Part shown: positions 7,567 to 15,168 of the stretch, one piece after another
Numbering within the stretch: position 1 is the stretch's first letter
Layout of the letters: the number at the start of each line of letters is the position of its first letter
Assembly: GCA_005799475.1 (NCBI GenBank)
Contig: SYGQ01000196.1
Coordinates: 1 to 36,065, forward strand
Direction: 5' to 3'
From: Planctomycetia bacterium
Lineage (GTDB): Bacteria; Planctomycetota; Phycisphaerae; Phycisphaerales; SM1A02
DNA: 36,065 nt
Made by a program: the position numbers and the translations under genes
The notes under the pieces: generated by a model
Told to the model about the DNA's origin: nothing
Seen by the model: the letters and a program-made list of their open reading frames with translations, nothing else
The model's database searches: none

Positions 7567-10222
7567 GATCGCGCAAGTGATCGGGGTGGGTCGCCAGCGT
7601 CACGACGCCTCCGGGGATGGCGAGCGCGTCAATGGGTGTGCCGTCTTCGACCGGCGTGCCATCGCGCCGGGTGACCACCACTTTGGGTTGATGGCGCAAG
7701 TGCTCGGCGAGTTCTGACTTGAGCGTGGCCTGAAGTGCCTCGTCGAGCTTCGCGAAACTCTCGCGGCCCTTGCACTTGGGAAACGCGCTGCACCCGAGCC
7801 ATGGTCCGCGCTTTCCCTCGCGCAGGTTCAGTTTCGACTGGCAGCGCGGGCATGATTGATCGACAACGACTGGCTTGGGGGCCGGGAGCTTGAGGCAGCC
7901 CTTCTTGTCGATGTTCAGAATGAAGCGATCGACGACCGGTGAGGGTGCCTGCCTTTTCGCCGCCTTTTTCCGAGGCGGCGGAGCGTAGGGCAGATCCTCG
8001 ACGAGGAACTCACCGAAGCGACCATGACGCTTGATCATCGGGACACCCTTGGGCGAGAGCAGATCGAGTTGCTCCGGCATCAGCGGTTGGCCGCGGCGGT
8101 CGACGGGATTCGCGAACTTGCATTCGGGATAGGCCGAGCAGGAAAGAAACCGCCCATTCTTGCCGAGGCGGTACTCGGTTCGCGCGCCGCATTGTGGGCA
8201 TGCGTATGCCGCTGGCTCGAGAACCGACTTCGCATGAGGCAATGTCATGGCCGCAGTCAGGAGTGGCTTGAGGATCTTCGTCGTGCCCTTGAGCATCGCG
8301 CGCCAGTCCTCTTTGCCTTGCGCGATCTCGTCGAGTTCCTCTTCGATGCGCCGTGTGAAATCAATCTCGACGAAGTTGGTCGCGAACCCCTGAACGAGGA
8401 AATCAGTGACGGCCATCCCGAGGTCGGTGGCATGGAAGCGCCGATCGACTTGCTCGACATACTCTCGTTCTTGGATGACCCTGATGATCGACGCGTAGGT
8501 CGAGGGTCGTCCGATGCCCTCGGACTCCAGCGCCTTGACAAGCGTCGCTTCCGAAAAGCGCGGCGGCGGGCTTGAGAACTTCTGCTCGCCTTCGAGGGCA
8601 ATCGGTGCGGCGATGGCGCCCTCCTTCACCAGAGGAAGCGTCTGCTCAGCGTCGGATGACGGGACGCCAGCAGCCCGGTAGCAACCGTCGAATGCGAGCA
8701 CGCGCCCGTTGGCCTTGAGGACCGCGCCCGTCCCCGCATCGCTGCGGAGAAATCGGATCGTCGTCGAGTCCCACTCGGCGTCCACCATCTGGCACGCGAC
8801 GAAGCCGCGCCAGATGAGGCCGTAGAGCCGCTGCTGTTCTTCAGTGAGACAGCTCGCGAGCGACTCGGGCGTGCGCCTGGGGTCGGTCGGCCGAATCGCC
8901 TCGTGGGCTTCCTGCGCACCCTGACTCTTCGTGCTGTAGATGCGTGGTGCCGCCGGAAGGTACGGTTCACCGAACTTGTCCTTGATGAAGCCCCGTGTGA
9001 GCAAAACCGCCTCGCGCGACAGGTGCGTGCTGTCGGTGCGCATGTAGGAGATGAGGCCCACTCGGCCCTCGCCGGGGACATCAATGCCTTCGTACAACTG
9101 TTGCGCGACGCGCATGGTGCGATCTGTGGCGAACCCGAGCCGACCGGCCGCGGCCTGCTGCAGCGTGCTCGTGGTGAACGGGGGATAGGGACGCGACTTC
9201 GTCCTCGTTGTTTCGATGGACGAGACCGTGTAGCGCGCCTTCGGATCGACCCGACCACTGAGTTTCGAGCGCCGTTGTGCACGACCGCGCCCCTCATCGT
9301 CGGCGGCGTGCGTCACCGAAACCTCAAGGAGCCCGGCGGCCGTCGCCGCGGTCTTCGCCAGTGACGAGAGATCGGCTTTCGAACTGGCCTCCGCCGCGAT
9401 CTTGAGCGACGCGCCGCCGACCTCCACGAGCTCGCATTCGAGGGAGGCATGGTCAGCGAGCCACTTCATTCGGTCGCGGACGAGCGGTCCGCGGTCGCGG
9501 TCGTCGCGCTGTGCGAGGAAGGCGTCCCATGCACGGCCAAGTTCCGTGGCACGATTCGGGTCCATGGTCAGCGTGGCATGGAACTCCCACGACTCGTCCG
9601 GCGTGAACGCAGCGATCGCGCGTTCTCGGTCGACGATGAGTCGCGTGGCCGGCGTCTGCACGCGCCCTGCGCTCAGGCCGCCCGCCACCTTCTTCCACAA
9701 GACCGGCGAAACGAGATAGCCCACGACACGATCGAGGATGCGCCGCGCCTGCTGGGCGTCGACACGGTTCATGTTGATGGCGCGGGGACGGGTGAACGCC
9801 TCCTGCACATCGGCCTTCACGACCGCATCGAAGACCACGCGCTTTGCCGCGGACGGATCGATCCCAAGCACGACCGCGAGGTGCCATGCGATGGCCTCTC
9901 CTTCGCGATCGAGGTCGGTGGCGAACCACACATCGTCGGCGGCCTTGGCCAATCTCCTGAGCTCGGTGACGGTGGCACCCTTTCCCTCGTGGACAACATA
10001 GGTCGGGTCGAAGGTCTCAAGGTCGACGCCGGGCACCGGTTGCTTCGTGCCCTTGGGAGCGCGGCTCGGCAAGTCCCGGATGTGACCAATGCTCGCGCGC
10101 ACCTCGAACCCCTTGCCGAGGTACTTCTCGATCGTCTTGGCCTTCGCCGGGCTCTCGACGATGACGAGCTGATAGGCACCCTTTGGTGCTGCGGAGGGCT
10201 TTCGCACGATTCGCTTAGCCAT
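7538..10222 (-). CDS. topA: DNA topoisomerase I (type IA)
   Basis: An 894-residue type IA topoisomerase that relaxes negative supercoils. The N-terminal TOPRIM domain starts at LVIVESPAKAKTIEKYL and contains the metal motif ATDLDREGEAIAWHL. The catalytic core contains the active-site tyrosine Tyr393 in GLISYMRTDSTHLS. The C-terminal third carries a zinc ribbon CPQCG...CSAYPECKF (about residue 672 on), a RHGRFGEFLV repeat, and a second zinc ribbon CPRCQ...CSAFPKCKG (about 789 on). The spacing before the active tyrosine is longer than in Escherichia coli because of an Ala/Lys/Arg-rich insert around residues 255-330. It is essential in most bacteria. The next gene upstream on the same strand is miaA (82 bp gap), but topA appears to have its own promoter. 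Confidence 0.97.
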   Translation of the reverse strand: MAKRIVRKPSAAPKGAYQLVIVESPAKAKTIEKYLGKGFEVRASIGHIRDLPSRAPKGTKQPVPGVDLETFDPTYVVHEGKGATVTELRRLAKAADDVWFATDLDREGEAIAWHLAVVLGIDPSAAKRVVFDAVVKADVQEAFTRPRAINMNRVDAQQARRILDRVVGYLVSPVLWKKVAGGLSAGRVQTPATRLIVDRERAIAAFTPDESWEFHATLTMDPNRATELGRAWDAFLAQRDDRDRGPLVRDRMKWLADHASLECELVEVGGASLKIAAEASSKADLSSLAKTAATAAGLLEVSVTHAADDEGRGRAQRRSKLSGRVDPKARYTVSSIETTRTKSRPYPPFTTSTLQQAAAGRLGFATDRTMRVAQQLYEGIDVPGEGRVGLISYMRTDSTHLSREAVLLTRGFIKDKFGEPYLPAAPRIYSTKSQGAQEAHEAIRPTDPRRTPESLASCLTEEQQRLYGLIWRGFVACQMVDAEWDSTTIRFLRSDAGTGAVLKANGRVLAFDGCYRAAGVPSSDAEQTLPLVKEGAIAAPIALEGEQKFSSPPPRFSEATLVKALESEGIGRPSTYASIIRVIQEREYVEQVDRRFHATDLGMAVTDFLVQGFATNFVEIDFTRRIEEELDEIAQGKEDWRAMLKGTTKILKPLLTAAMTLPHAKSVLEPAAYACPQCGARTEYRLGKNGRFLSCSAYPECKFANPVDRRGQPLMPEQLDLLSPKGVPMIKRHGRFGEFLVEDLPYAPPPRKKAAKRQAPSPVVDRFILNIDKKGCLKLPAPKPVVVDQSCPRCQSKLNLREGKRGPWLGCSAFPKCKGRESFAKLDEALQATLKSELAEHLRHQPKVVVTRRDGTPVEDGTPIDALAIPGGVVTLATHPDHLRDRARTPARKS

Positions 10223-10233
10223 AGAAGGGGGGC

Positions 10234-10261
10234 ATCATGGGCGGTTTCTGAGTGTTGTCAA
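10234..10261 (-). promoter_or_regulatory. Candidate topA promoter (TTGACA / CATGAT)
   Basis: On the minus strand a perfect -35 TTGACA (10256-10261) is followed by a 16-nt spacer and CATGAT (10234-10239), which matches the -10 consensus at four of six positions. The topA ATG lies 11 nt further on, so the leader would be very short. The rest of the 10223-10304 gap shows nothing else. Confidence 0.45.
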
Positions 10262-10304
10262 GTCCGGTCGGAGTTCACGCGCTGATCACGCGTCGGCCAA
10301 ATCC

Positions 10305-11240
10305 TCATTCTCCCCGCAGAAACTCGCCAGCGAACTGGGATGGCGAGAATTCTCCACGATCACCCGAGAACCAGGTCGACCCGTCGATTTGGGCGAAGCG
10401 CTTGAGCCAAGTGCGCTGCTGCCGCGCGAGCCTGCGCGTACGCGCCTTGATCACTTCGACTGCGCCATCGAGGGTGGCCTGTCCCGTGAGATGCGAGGAG
10501 AGTTCTCGGTAGCCGACGGCTTCTGCGGCTTGGGGGCCAAGTGGACCAGAGCGAAGCAACCTCCGGACTTCTTCGAGGAATCCGCAATCCATCATCCCCT
10601 TCACGCGCGCATTGATGGCGCGCGCGTTGCTCGCGGCGTCCGGGCGCAGTCCGGCGCAACGCCAGCCCACATGCAGGCGCGGCGGTCCAGCACTCCACTG
10701 GATCTGGTGCTCGCTCAACGGACGCCCCGTCGACTCGGCCACTTCGATCGCGCGTGTCAATCGCCTTCGGTCATTGGGATGGATGCGCGCGGCCGCCACA
10801 GGATCGACGCTGGCAAGGCGCGCGTGCAGCCGCGCGCTTTCGACGACGCCGAGTGCCGCGCGAAGCTCCTCATTCGCCGGTGGACCCTCGAAGAGTCCCA
10901 TGAGCAGCGCCTGCACATAGAGGTTCGTGCCACCGACCACAATCGCACAGTGGCCGCGCGAGTGGATCTGCGCGATGGCGTCCCAGGCCATGGTTCGCCA
11001 TGCTTCTACCGAGAATCCCTCCGCGTGCGGATCGGCGATGTCGAGGAGGTGATGGGGTACACGCGATCGTTCTTCGGGGGTCGGCTTCGCCGTACCGATG
11101 TCCATGCCCTTGTACACCTGCATCGAGTCCGCACTCACGATTTCGGCGCGTCCTGCGAGTGAGTCGGCCAGCGCGAGCGCCAACGCGCTCTTCCCGCTCG
11201 CGGTCGTACCGAGGACAAGGATTGCCGTGGCCCGTTGCAT
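10305..11240 (-). CDS. miaA: tRNA dimethylallyltransferase
   Basis: A 311-residue enzyme that adds the dimethylallyl group to A37 of tRNAs reading UNN codons. It has the P-loop GTTASGKS (residues 11-18), the substrate motif SADSMQVYKGMDIGTAKP, and VVGGTNLYVQALLMG. The C-terminal region has RTRRLARQQRTWLKRF, typical of MiaA. The substrate dimethylallyl diphosphate comes from the isoprenoid pathway represented elsewhere in the window. The start at 11240 was chosen because homology begins immediately. Upstream in-frame sequence is antisense to pgk. Only 30 bp separate this start from the divergent pgk start. Confidence 0.95.
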   Translation of the reverse strand: MQRATAILVLGTTASGKSALALALADSLAGRAEIVSADSMQVYKGMDIGTAKPTPEERSRVPHHLLDIADPHAEGFSVEAWRTMAWDAIAQIHSRGHCAIVVGGTNLYVQALLMGLFEGPPANEELRAALGVVESARLHARLASVDPVAAARIHPNDRRRLTRAIEVAESTGRPLSEHQIQWSAGPPRLHVGWRCAGLRPDAASNARAINARVKGMMDCGFLEEVRRLLRSGPLGPQAAEAVGYRELSSHLTGQATLDGAVEVIKARTRRLARQQRTWLKRFAQIDGSTWFSGDRGEFSPSQFAGEFLRGE

Positions 11241-11250
11241 TCGACTTGCA

Positions 11251-11260
11251 GTTGTACCCT
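11251..11260. promoter_or_regulatory. Overlapping divergent -10-like hexamers for miaA and pgk
   Basis: TACAAC on the minus strand (11251-11256) lies 10 nt before the miaA ATG. TACCCT on the plus strand (11255-11260) lies 10 nt before the pgk ATG. The two hexamers share positions 11255-11256. The whole divergent gap is only 30 bp, so any transcripts would have nearly no leader. Confidence 0.35.
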
Positions 11261-11270
11261 TCGCCCTCCA

Positions 11271-12482
11271 ATGCCTACGACGATCGAGCAAGTTGATGTG
11301 AAGGGGAAGCGGGTCTTCCTCCGCGCCGATTTCAATGTGCCGCAGGATGACACCGGCGCCATCACGGACGACCGGCGCATCCGTCTCACGCTGCCCACCA
11401 TCGACTCCGTGCTCGATCGCGGCGGAAGCCTCGTGATGGCGAGCCACCTCGGCCGCCCAGCGGGCAAGGGGTTCGAGGCCGAGTACTCGCTCTCTTGCGT
11501 GGCGGATGCGCTTCGGCGGCTCTCCCCAAAGTTGCGCTCGCTCACGCTCGTGGGGTCGCGTTGCACCGACGCGGACGCAGCTCGGGCTGCAGCGACACTG
11601 GGTGCGCCCGGCGCGATCCTCCTTGAGAACCTTCGCTTTGAGAAGGCCGAAAAGAAGGGCGACCCGGCGCTCGCTCTCGCGCTCGCCTCATACGCCGACA
11701 TCTACTGCAACGATGCGTTCGGCGCCTCACACCGGTCTGATGCCTCCATGTTGGCGCTGCCCCAGGCCATGCACGCGATGGGCAAGAGATGCGTAGCTGG
11801 TCTGTTGTTGGATCGCGAGATCCGCTACTTGAAGGGGGTGATCGATGCGCCCAGGAAGCCGTTTGTCGCCATCATTGGTGGGGCGAAAGTGTCGGACAAG
11901 CTTGCGGCGTTGCGCAATCTCTGCGGTCGAGTCGATGTGATCTTGATCGGCGGGGCGATGGCCTACACATTCCTGCGCGCGCAGGGGATGGCCACCGGCG
12001 CGAGCCTCGTGCAGGCGGAAATGATTGACGAAGCGCAGGCGATCCTCAGGCTCGCGACATCGAAAGGGACACGGATCGAACTTCCGACGGATCATTTGTG
12101 CGGTCGAGCCCTTGAAGGGGGGACCCCCACGCAAGTCTGCGCGGGCTCCATTCCCGATGGCTGGATGGGACTCGACATTGGTCCCGCATCAAGGGCATCG
12201 TTTTGCAAGGCCGTGCGCGCCGCGCGGACCATCGTCTGGCCCGGGCCCGTCGGGGTGTTCGAGATGGAGCCGTTTCACGAGGGGACATTCACGCTTGCGC
12301 AGGCGATCGCTCAGGCCACTTCCGCGGGGGCAACGAGTGTCGCCGGTGGTGGCGACACGGCAGCCGCCGTCGAGAAGGCCGGCTTCGCTGAGCGATTCAG
12401 TCACATCTCCACGGGCGGGGGCGCGTCACTCGAAATCCTTGAGGGCAAGTCGTTCGAGTGCCTCGCCGCTCTCGATTCGTGA
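11271..12482 (+). CDS. pgk: Phosphoglycerate kinase
   Basis: A 403-residue glycolytic and gluconeogenic enzyme that transfers phosphate between 1,3-bisphosphoglycerate and ADP. N-domain motifs are RADFNVP and NDAFGASHRSDASM. The hinge and C-domain nucleotide site is marked by IGGAKVSDKL, IGGAMAYTFL, WPGPVGVFEMEPF and VAGGGDTAAAV, ending with STGGGASLEILEGK. Length and motif order are those of ordinary bacterial Pgk. The start at 11271 (MPTTIEQVDVKGKRV) matches the family; a frame extension to 11235 would overlap miaA. Confidence 0.97.
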   Translation: MPTTIEQVDVKGKRVFLRADFNVPQDDTGAITDDRRIRLTLPTIDSVLDRGGSLVMASHLGRPAGKGFEAEYSLSCVADALRRLSPKLRSLTLVGSRCTDADAARAAATLGAPGAILLENLRFEKAEKKGDPALALALASYADIYCNDAFGASHRSDASMLALPQAMHAMGKRCVAGLLLDREIRYLKGVIDAPRKPFVAIIGGAKVSDKLAALRNLCGRVDVILIGGAMAYTFLRAQGMATGASLVQAEMIDEAQAILRLATSKGTRIELPTDHLCGRALEGGTPTQVCAGSIPDGWMGLDIGPASRASFCKAVRAARTIVWPGPVGVFEMEPFHEGTFTLAQAIAQATSAGATSVAGGGDTAAAVEKAGFAERFSHISTGGGASLEILEGKSFECLAALDS

Positions 12483-12501
12483 CGCGCCTTGCGGCGGCGC
12501 G
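12483..12501 (+). terminator. GC hairpin after pgk
   Basis: CGCGCC (12483-12488) pairs with GGCGCG (12496-12501) around a 7-nt loop directly after the pgk stop. No clear T-tract follows; the next bases are TATAGTTT, which also read as a -10 element. It could terminate pgk or simply be a GC-rich spacer. Confidence 0.3.
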
Positions 12502-12503
12502 GG

Positions 12504-12521
12504 TATAGTTTCCGTTGAGGA
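12504..12521 (+). promoter_or_regulatory. -10-like TATAGT and Shine-Dalgarno GAGGAG before the TlpA-like gene
   Basis: TATAGT (12504-12509) is followed by GAGGAG (12516-12521), which lies 7 nt before ATG 12529. The ribosome-binding site is canonical, unlike most first-in-operon genes here. No clear -35 is seen. Confidence 0.4.
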
Positions 12522-12528
12522 GACCCCC

Positions 12529-13623
12529 ATGATGATGCGCGCCCTGTCCTGTTTCGCTTCGCTCGTGCTCGCTGCCGCTGCGGCCGCTCAAGACGACACA
12601 AAGCTCAAGGTCGGCTCTGACGCACCAGCCATCGATGGTCTCGAGTTCGTGCAGGGCGAGCTCGTCGCGACGCCGAAGGTCCGCGTCGTCGAGTTCTGGG
12701 CCACCTGGTGTGGCCCGTGCCGGCAGTCCATCCCCCACATCAACGAACTCTTCCAGGCCAACGCCGGCAAGGGACTCGAAGTCATCGGGATCAGCGATGA
12801 GACGCGCGAGAAAGTGGAGCCGTTCATCCGAAAGCAGGGCGGTCGGATGAGCTACACGGTCGCCATCGATCCAGAAAAGAAGATGTCGCAGGCGTTCATG
12901 CAGGCGGCGGGTCAGAACGGCATCCCGTGCGCATTCGTGATCGGCCAGAACAACAAGATCGTCTACATCGGCCATCCGATGAAGGACGAGTTCGTGCGTG
13001 CCGTGAAGCTCTCCCTCGAGGGGCGCTACGACCCGGTGCTTTCGCGCAAGGCGGAGCCGATCCTCGAGGCCGCGCGACGCGCGGTCAAGACCCGGAACTT
13101 CAAGGACGCGTACAAGCGATACGACGAGGTCATTGCGCTCAGCCCGAGCGTGTTTACGGATGCGGCGCTGGAGAAGTACCGGGTAATGGTGAATGACGAA
13201 CGCGACACGGCCGGCGCCAACGCGCTCGCCAATGCGCTTCTGAGGGAGTTCACGGAGGCGTCCGACGCGGGTGCGCTTCGCGACCTTGCGAACACCCTTT
13301 CGACCGACCCCCGAGTGTCCGTTTACGATCTCGACCTCGCACTTCGATGCGCTGAGGCCATGCAGAAGGCCAGCCCAGGCGGAGACCCATGGCCGATGGC
13401 CACGCTCGCCTCGGTCTGGTACGCCAAAGGAGACTTCACCAAGGCCGTCGAGAACCAGCGCAAGGCGGTGCGTGTGGCAGCGCCATCAGCCAAGGGTGCG
13501 TTCAAGTCGACGCTTGAGTCCTATGAACTGGCCCAGAAGCGGGGGACCAAGGTGCCCGTGACCTCAAGCGTTCCTTCGAAGGGCGACTCGACTCCGGCGA
13601 CGGTTCCCGCCGACGGCAAGTGA
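12529..13623 (+). CDS. Secreted TlpA-like thioredoxin-fold protein with TPR-like C-terminal region
   Basis: A 364-residue exported protein. Residues 1-21 form a Sec signal peptide (MMMRALSCFASLVLAAAAAA, then Gln). The thioredoxin-fold domain contains FWATWCGPC, with redox cysteines Cys61 and Cys64, a later cis-Pro region NGIPCAFVIG, and IVYIGHP. This matches the TlpA/ResA family of extracytoplasmic thiol-disulfide proteins. After about residue 180 the chain becomes helical, with Ala/Lys-rich repeats (TRNFKDAYKRYDEVIAL, YAKGDFTKAVENQRKAV) that look like degenerate TPRs and may bind a partner. It has a good ribosome-binding site. The stop overlaps the rpe GTG, so it opens a run of tlpA-like, rpe, accD and lnt. 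Confidence 0.88.
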   Translation: MMMRALSCFASLVLAAAAAAQDDTKLKVGSDAPAIDGLEFVQGELVATPKVRVVEFWATWCGPCRQSIPHINELFQANAGKGLEVIGISDETREKVEPFIRKQGGRMSYTVAIDPEKKMSQAFMQAAGQNGIPCAFVIGQNNKIVYIGHPMKDEFVRAVKLSLEGRYDPVLSRKAEPILEAARRAVKTRNFKDAYKRYDEVIALSPSVFTDAALEKYRVMVNDERDTAGANALANALLREFTEASDAGALRDLANTLSTDPRVSVYDLDLALRCAEAMQKASPGGDPWPMATLASVWYAKGDFTKAVENQRKAVRVAAPSAKGAFKSTLESYELAQKRGTKVPVTSSVPSKGDSTPATVPADGK

Positions 13624-14339
13624 AGCCGCAGCCGCGCGCGGAATCGCTCTTCCGCCGTGCACTCAAAGGCCCGCTCGTCGGTCCATCGATCCTGTCGGCA
13701 GACTTTGGGCGTCTTGGCGCTCAAGTCAAGAGTGTGCTCCGTGGCGGCGCCGATTTCATCCACATCGACATCATGGATGGGCATTTTGTTGGCAACCTCT
13801 CGATGGGGCCGGCGGTGTGTGCCGCCGTGCGCCGCGCCGCGCCGAGGGCATTTCTCGATGTCCACCTCATGGTGACTGACCCTGGATTGTTCATCGATCC
13901 GTTCGCGCACGCCGGCGCCGACAACATCACCTTCCATGTCGAAGCGAAGGGATCCCCTCGCGCGTTGCTCCGGAGAATTCACGCGTACGGCATCTGCGGC
14001 GGCGTCGCGATTCGTCCGCAGACCCCTTGGCGTTCGCTCGAGGGGCTCCTGGCACACGCTGACCTGTTTCTTGTAATGAGCGTCAATCCAGGATTTGGCG
14101 GTCAGGCGTTTCTCCCGAGCGCGCTCCCCAAGGTGCGGGCACTCCGCGCGCGCGTATCGCGCCATCAACGCATCGAACTCGACGGCGGCATCAACGCCGA
14201 CACGGCGCGCCGCTGCGTTGGCGCCGGCGGCGATGCGCTCGTCGCCGGGAACTTCGTGTTTTCATCCAGCAACTACGCGAAGGCAATCCAGTCACTTCGC
14301 CCTGCGACGACGAAGCTAGGATTGCGCGACCGTGGCTGA
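13620..14339 (+). CDS. rpe: Ribulose-phosphate 3-epimerase
   Basis: A 239-residue TIM-barrel enzyme that interconverts ribulose 5-phosphate and xylulose 5-phosphate. Family stretches are VGPSILSADFGRLG, HIDIMDGHFVGNLSMGP, LDVHLMVTDP, MSVNPGFGGQAF and IELDGGINADTA. These contain the metal and catalytic His and Asp residues. An N-terminal extension of about 20 residues precedes the barrel. Translation starts at GTG 13620, which overlaps the upstream TGA as GTGA, implying coupling to the TlpA-like gene. Its 3' end overlaps accD by 8 bp. Confidence 0.95.
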   Translation: MKPQPRAESLFRRALKGPLVGPSILSADFGRLGAQVKSVLRGGADFIHIDIMDGHFVGNLSMGPAVCAAVRRAAPRAFLDVHLMVTDPGLFIDPFAHAGADNITFHVEAKGSPRALLRRIHAYGICGGVAIRPQTPWRSLEGLLAHADLFLVMSVNPGFGGQAFLPSALPKVRALRARVSRHQRIELDGGINADTARRCVGAGGDALVAGNFVFSSSNYAKAIQSLRPATTKLGLRDRG

Positions 14340-15168
14340 ACCGACCTGGGAAACACTGCCGAACCCTGCCACCAAGCGCGGTGTTCCCGAAGGACTCTGG
14401 ACGCAGTGCCCATCATGCGCGGAGACGCTGTTCGCCAAGGCGCTGGCGCAAAACCTCCATGTCTGCCCGCGCTGCGACTACCACGGCCGAATCAGCGCGA
14501 CGCAGCGGGTGGAGCAACTCCTCGACCCGGACTCGTTCGAGCCGTTTCACGCTGACATGGTTCCGCACGATCCGCTCGGGTTTGTCGACCTGAAGCCCTA
14601 CGCCGACCGCATTCGCCAGGCCCAGCGGATGACGGGGGAGAATGATGGCCTCCAGTCTGGCTTTGGATTCATCAAGGGCCGACGCGTGGTCGTGGCGGCG
14701 ATGGACTTCACCTTTCTTGCGGGCTCGATGGGTTCGGTCGTCGGCGAGAAGGTCGCCTGCGCGATCGAGCAGGCCCTGGATCAGCGGTTGCCGCTGGTGA
14801 TCGTCAGTTGTTCCGGCGGCGCACGAATGCAAGAGTCCGGATTCTCGCTGATGCAGATGGCCAAGACCAGCGCCGCGCTCGGACGCCTTGACGCTGACGG
14901 TGGGCTGTTCATCTCCGTCCTCTCAGATCCAACGACGGGCGGCGTCACCGCGAGCTTCGCCATGCTCGGCGATGTGATCTTCGCGGAGCCTCACGCGCTC
15001 ATCGGTTTCGCGGGGCCACGCGTCATCAAGCAGACCATTCGGCAGGACTTGCCGGAGGGATTTCAGACCAGTGAATTCCTCTTTGCCGCCGGCTTCGTTG
15101 ATCGCATCGTGCACCGCGCGAACCTGCGCAGCGAGATCAGCCGCGTCATCGATTACTCGGGGATCTGA
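14332..15168 (+). CDS. accD: Acetyl-CoA carboxylase carboxyltransferase subunit beta
   Basis: A 278-residue beta subunit of the acetyl-CoA carboxylase carboxyltransferase, which makes malonyl-CoA for fatty-acid synthesis. The N-terminal zinc ribbon has Cys26, Cys29, Cys45 and Cys48 (CPSC and CPRC). The crotonase-fold core contains DFTFLAGSMGSVVGEK, SCSGGARMQESG, SVLSDPTTGGVTASFAMLGD and IGFAGPRVIKQTI. The start is GTG 14332 inside the end of rpe. The alpha subunit gene accA is not in the window. It is followed without a gap by lnt, so fatty-acid supply and lipoprotein acylation genes are adjacent. Confidence 0.96.
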   Translation: MAEPTWETLPNPATKRGVPEGLWTQCPSCAETLFAKALAQNLHVCPRCDYHGRISATQRVEQLLDPDSFEPFHADMVPHDPLGFVDLKPYADRIRQAQRMTGENDGLQSGFGFIKGRRVVVAAMDFTFLAGSMGSVVGEKVACAIEQALDQRLPLVIVSCSGGARMQESGFSLMQMAKTSAALGRLDADGGLFISVLSDPTTGGVTASFAMLGDVIFAEPHALIGFAGPRVIKQTIRQDLPEGFQTSEFLFAAGFVDRIVHRANLRSEISRVIDYSGI

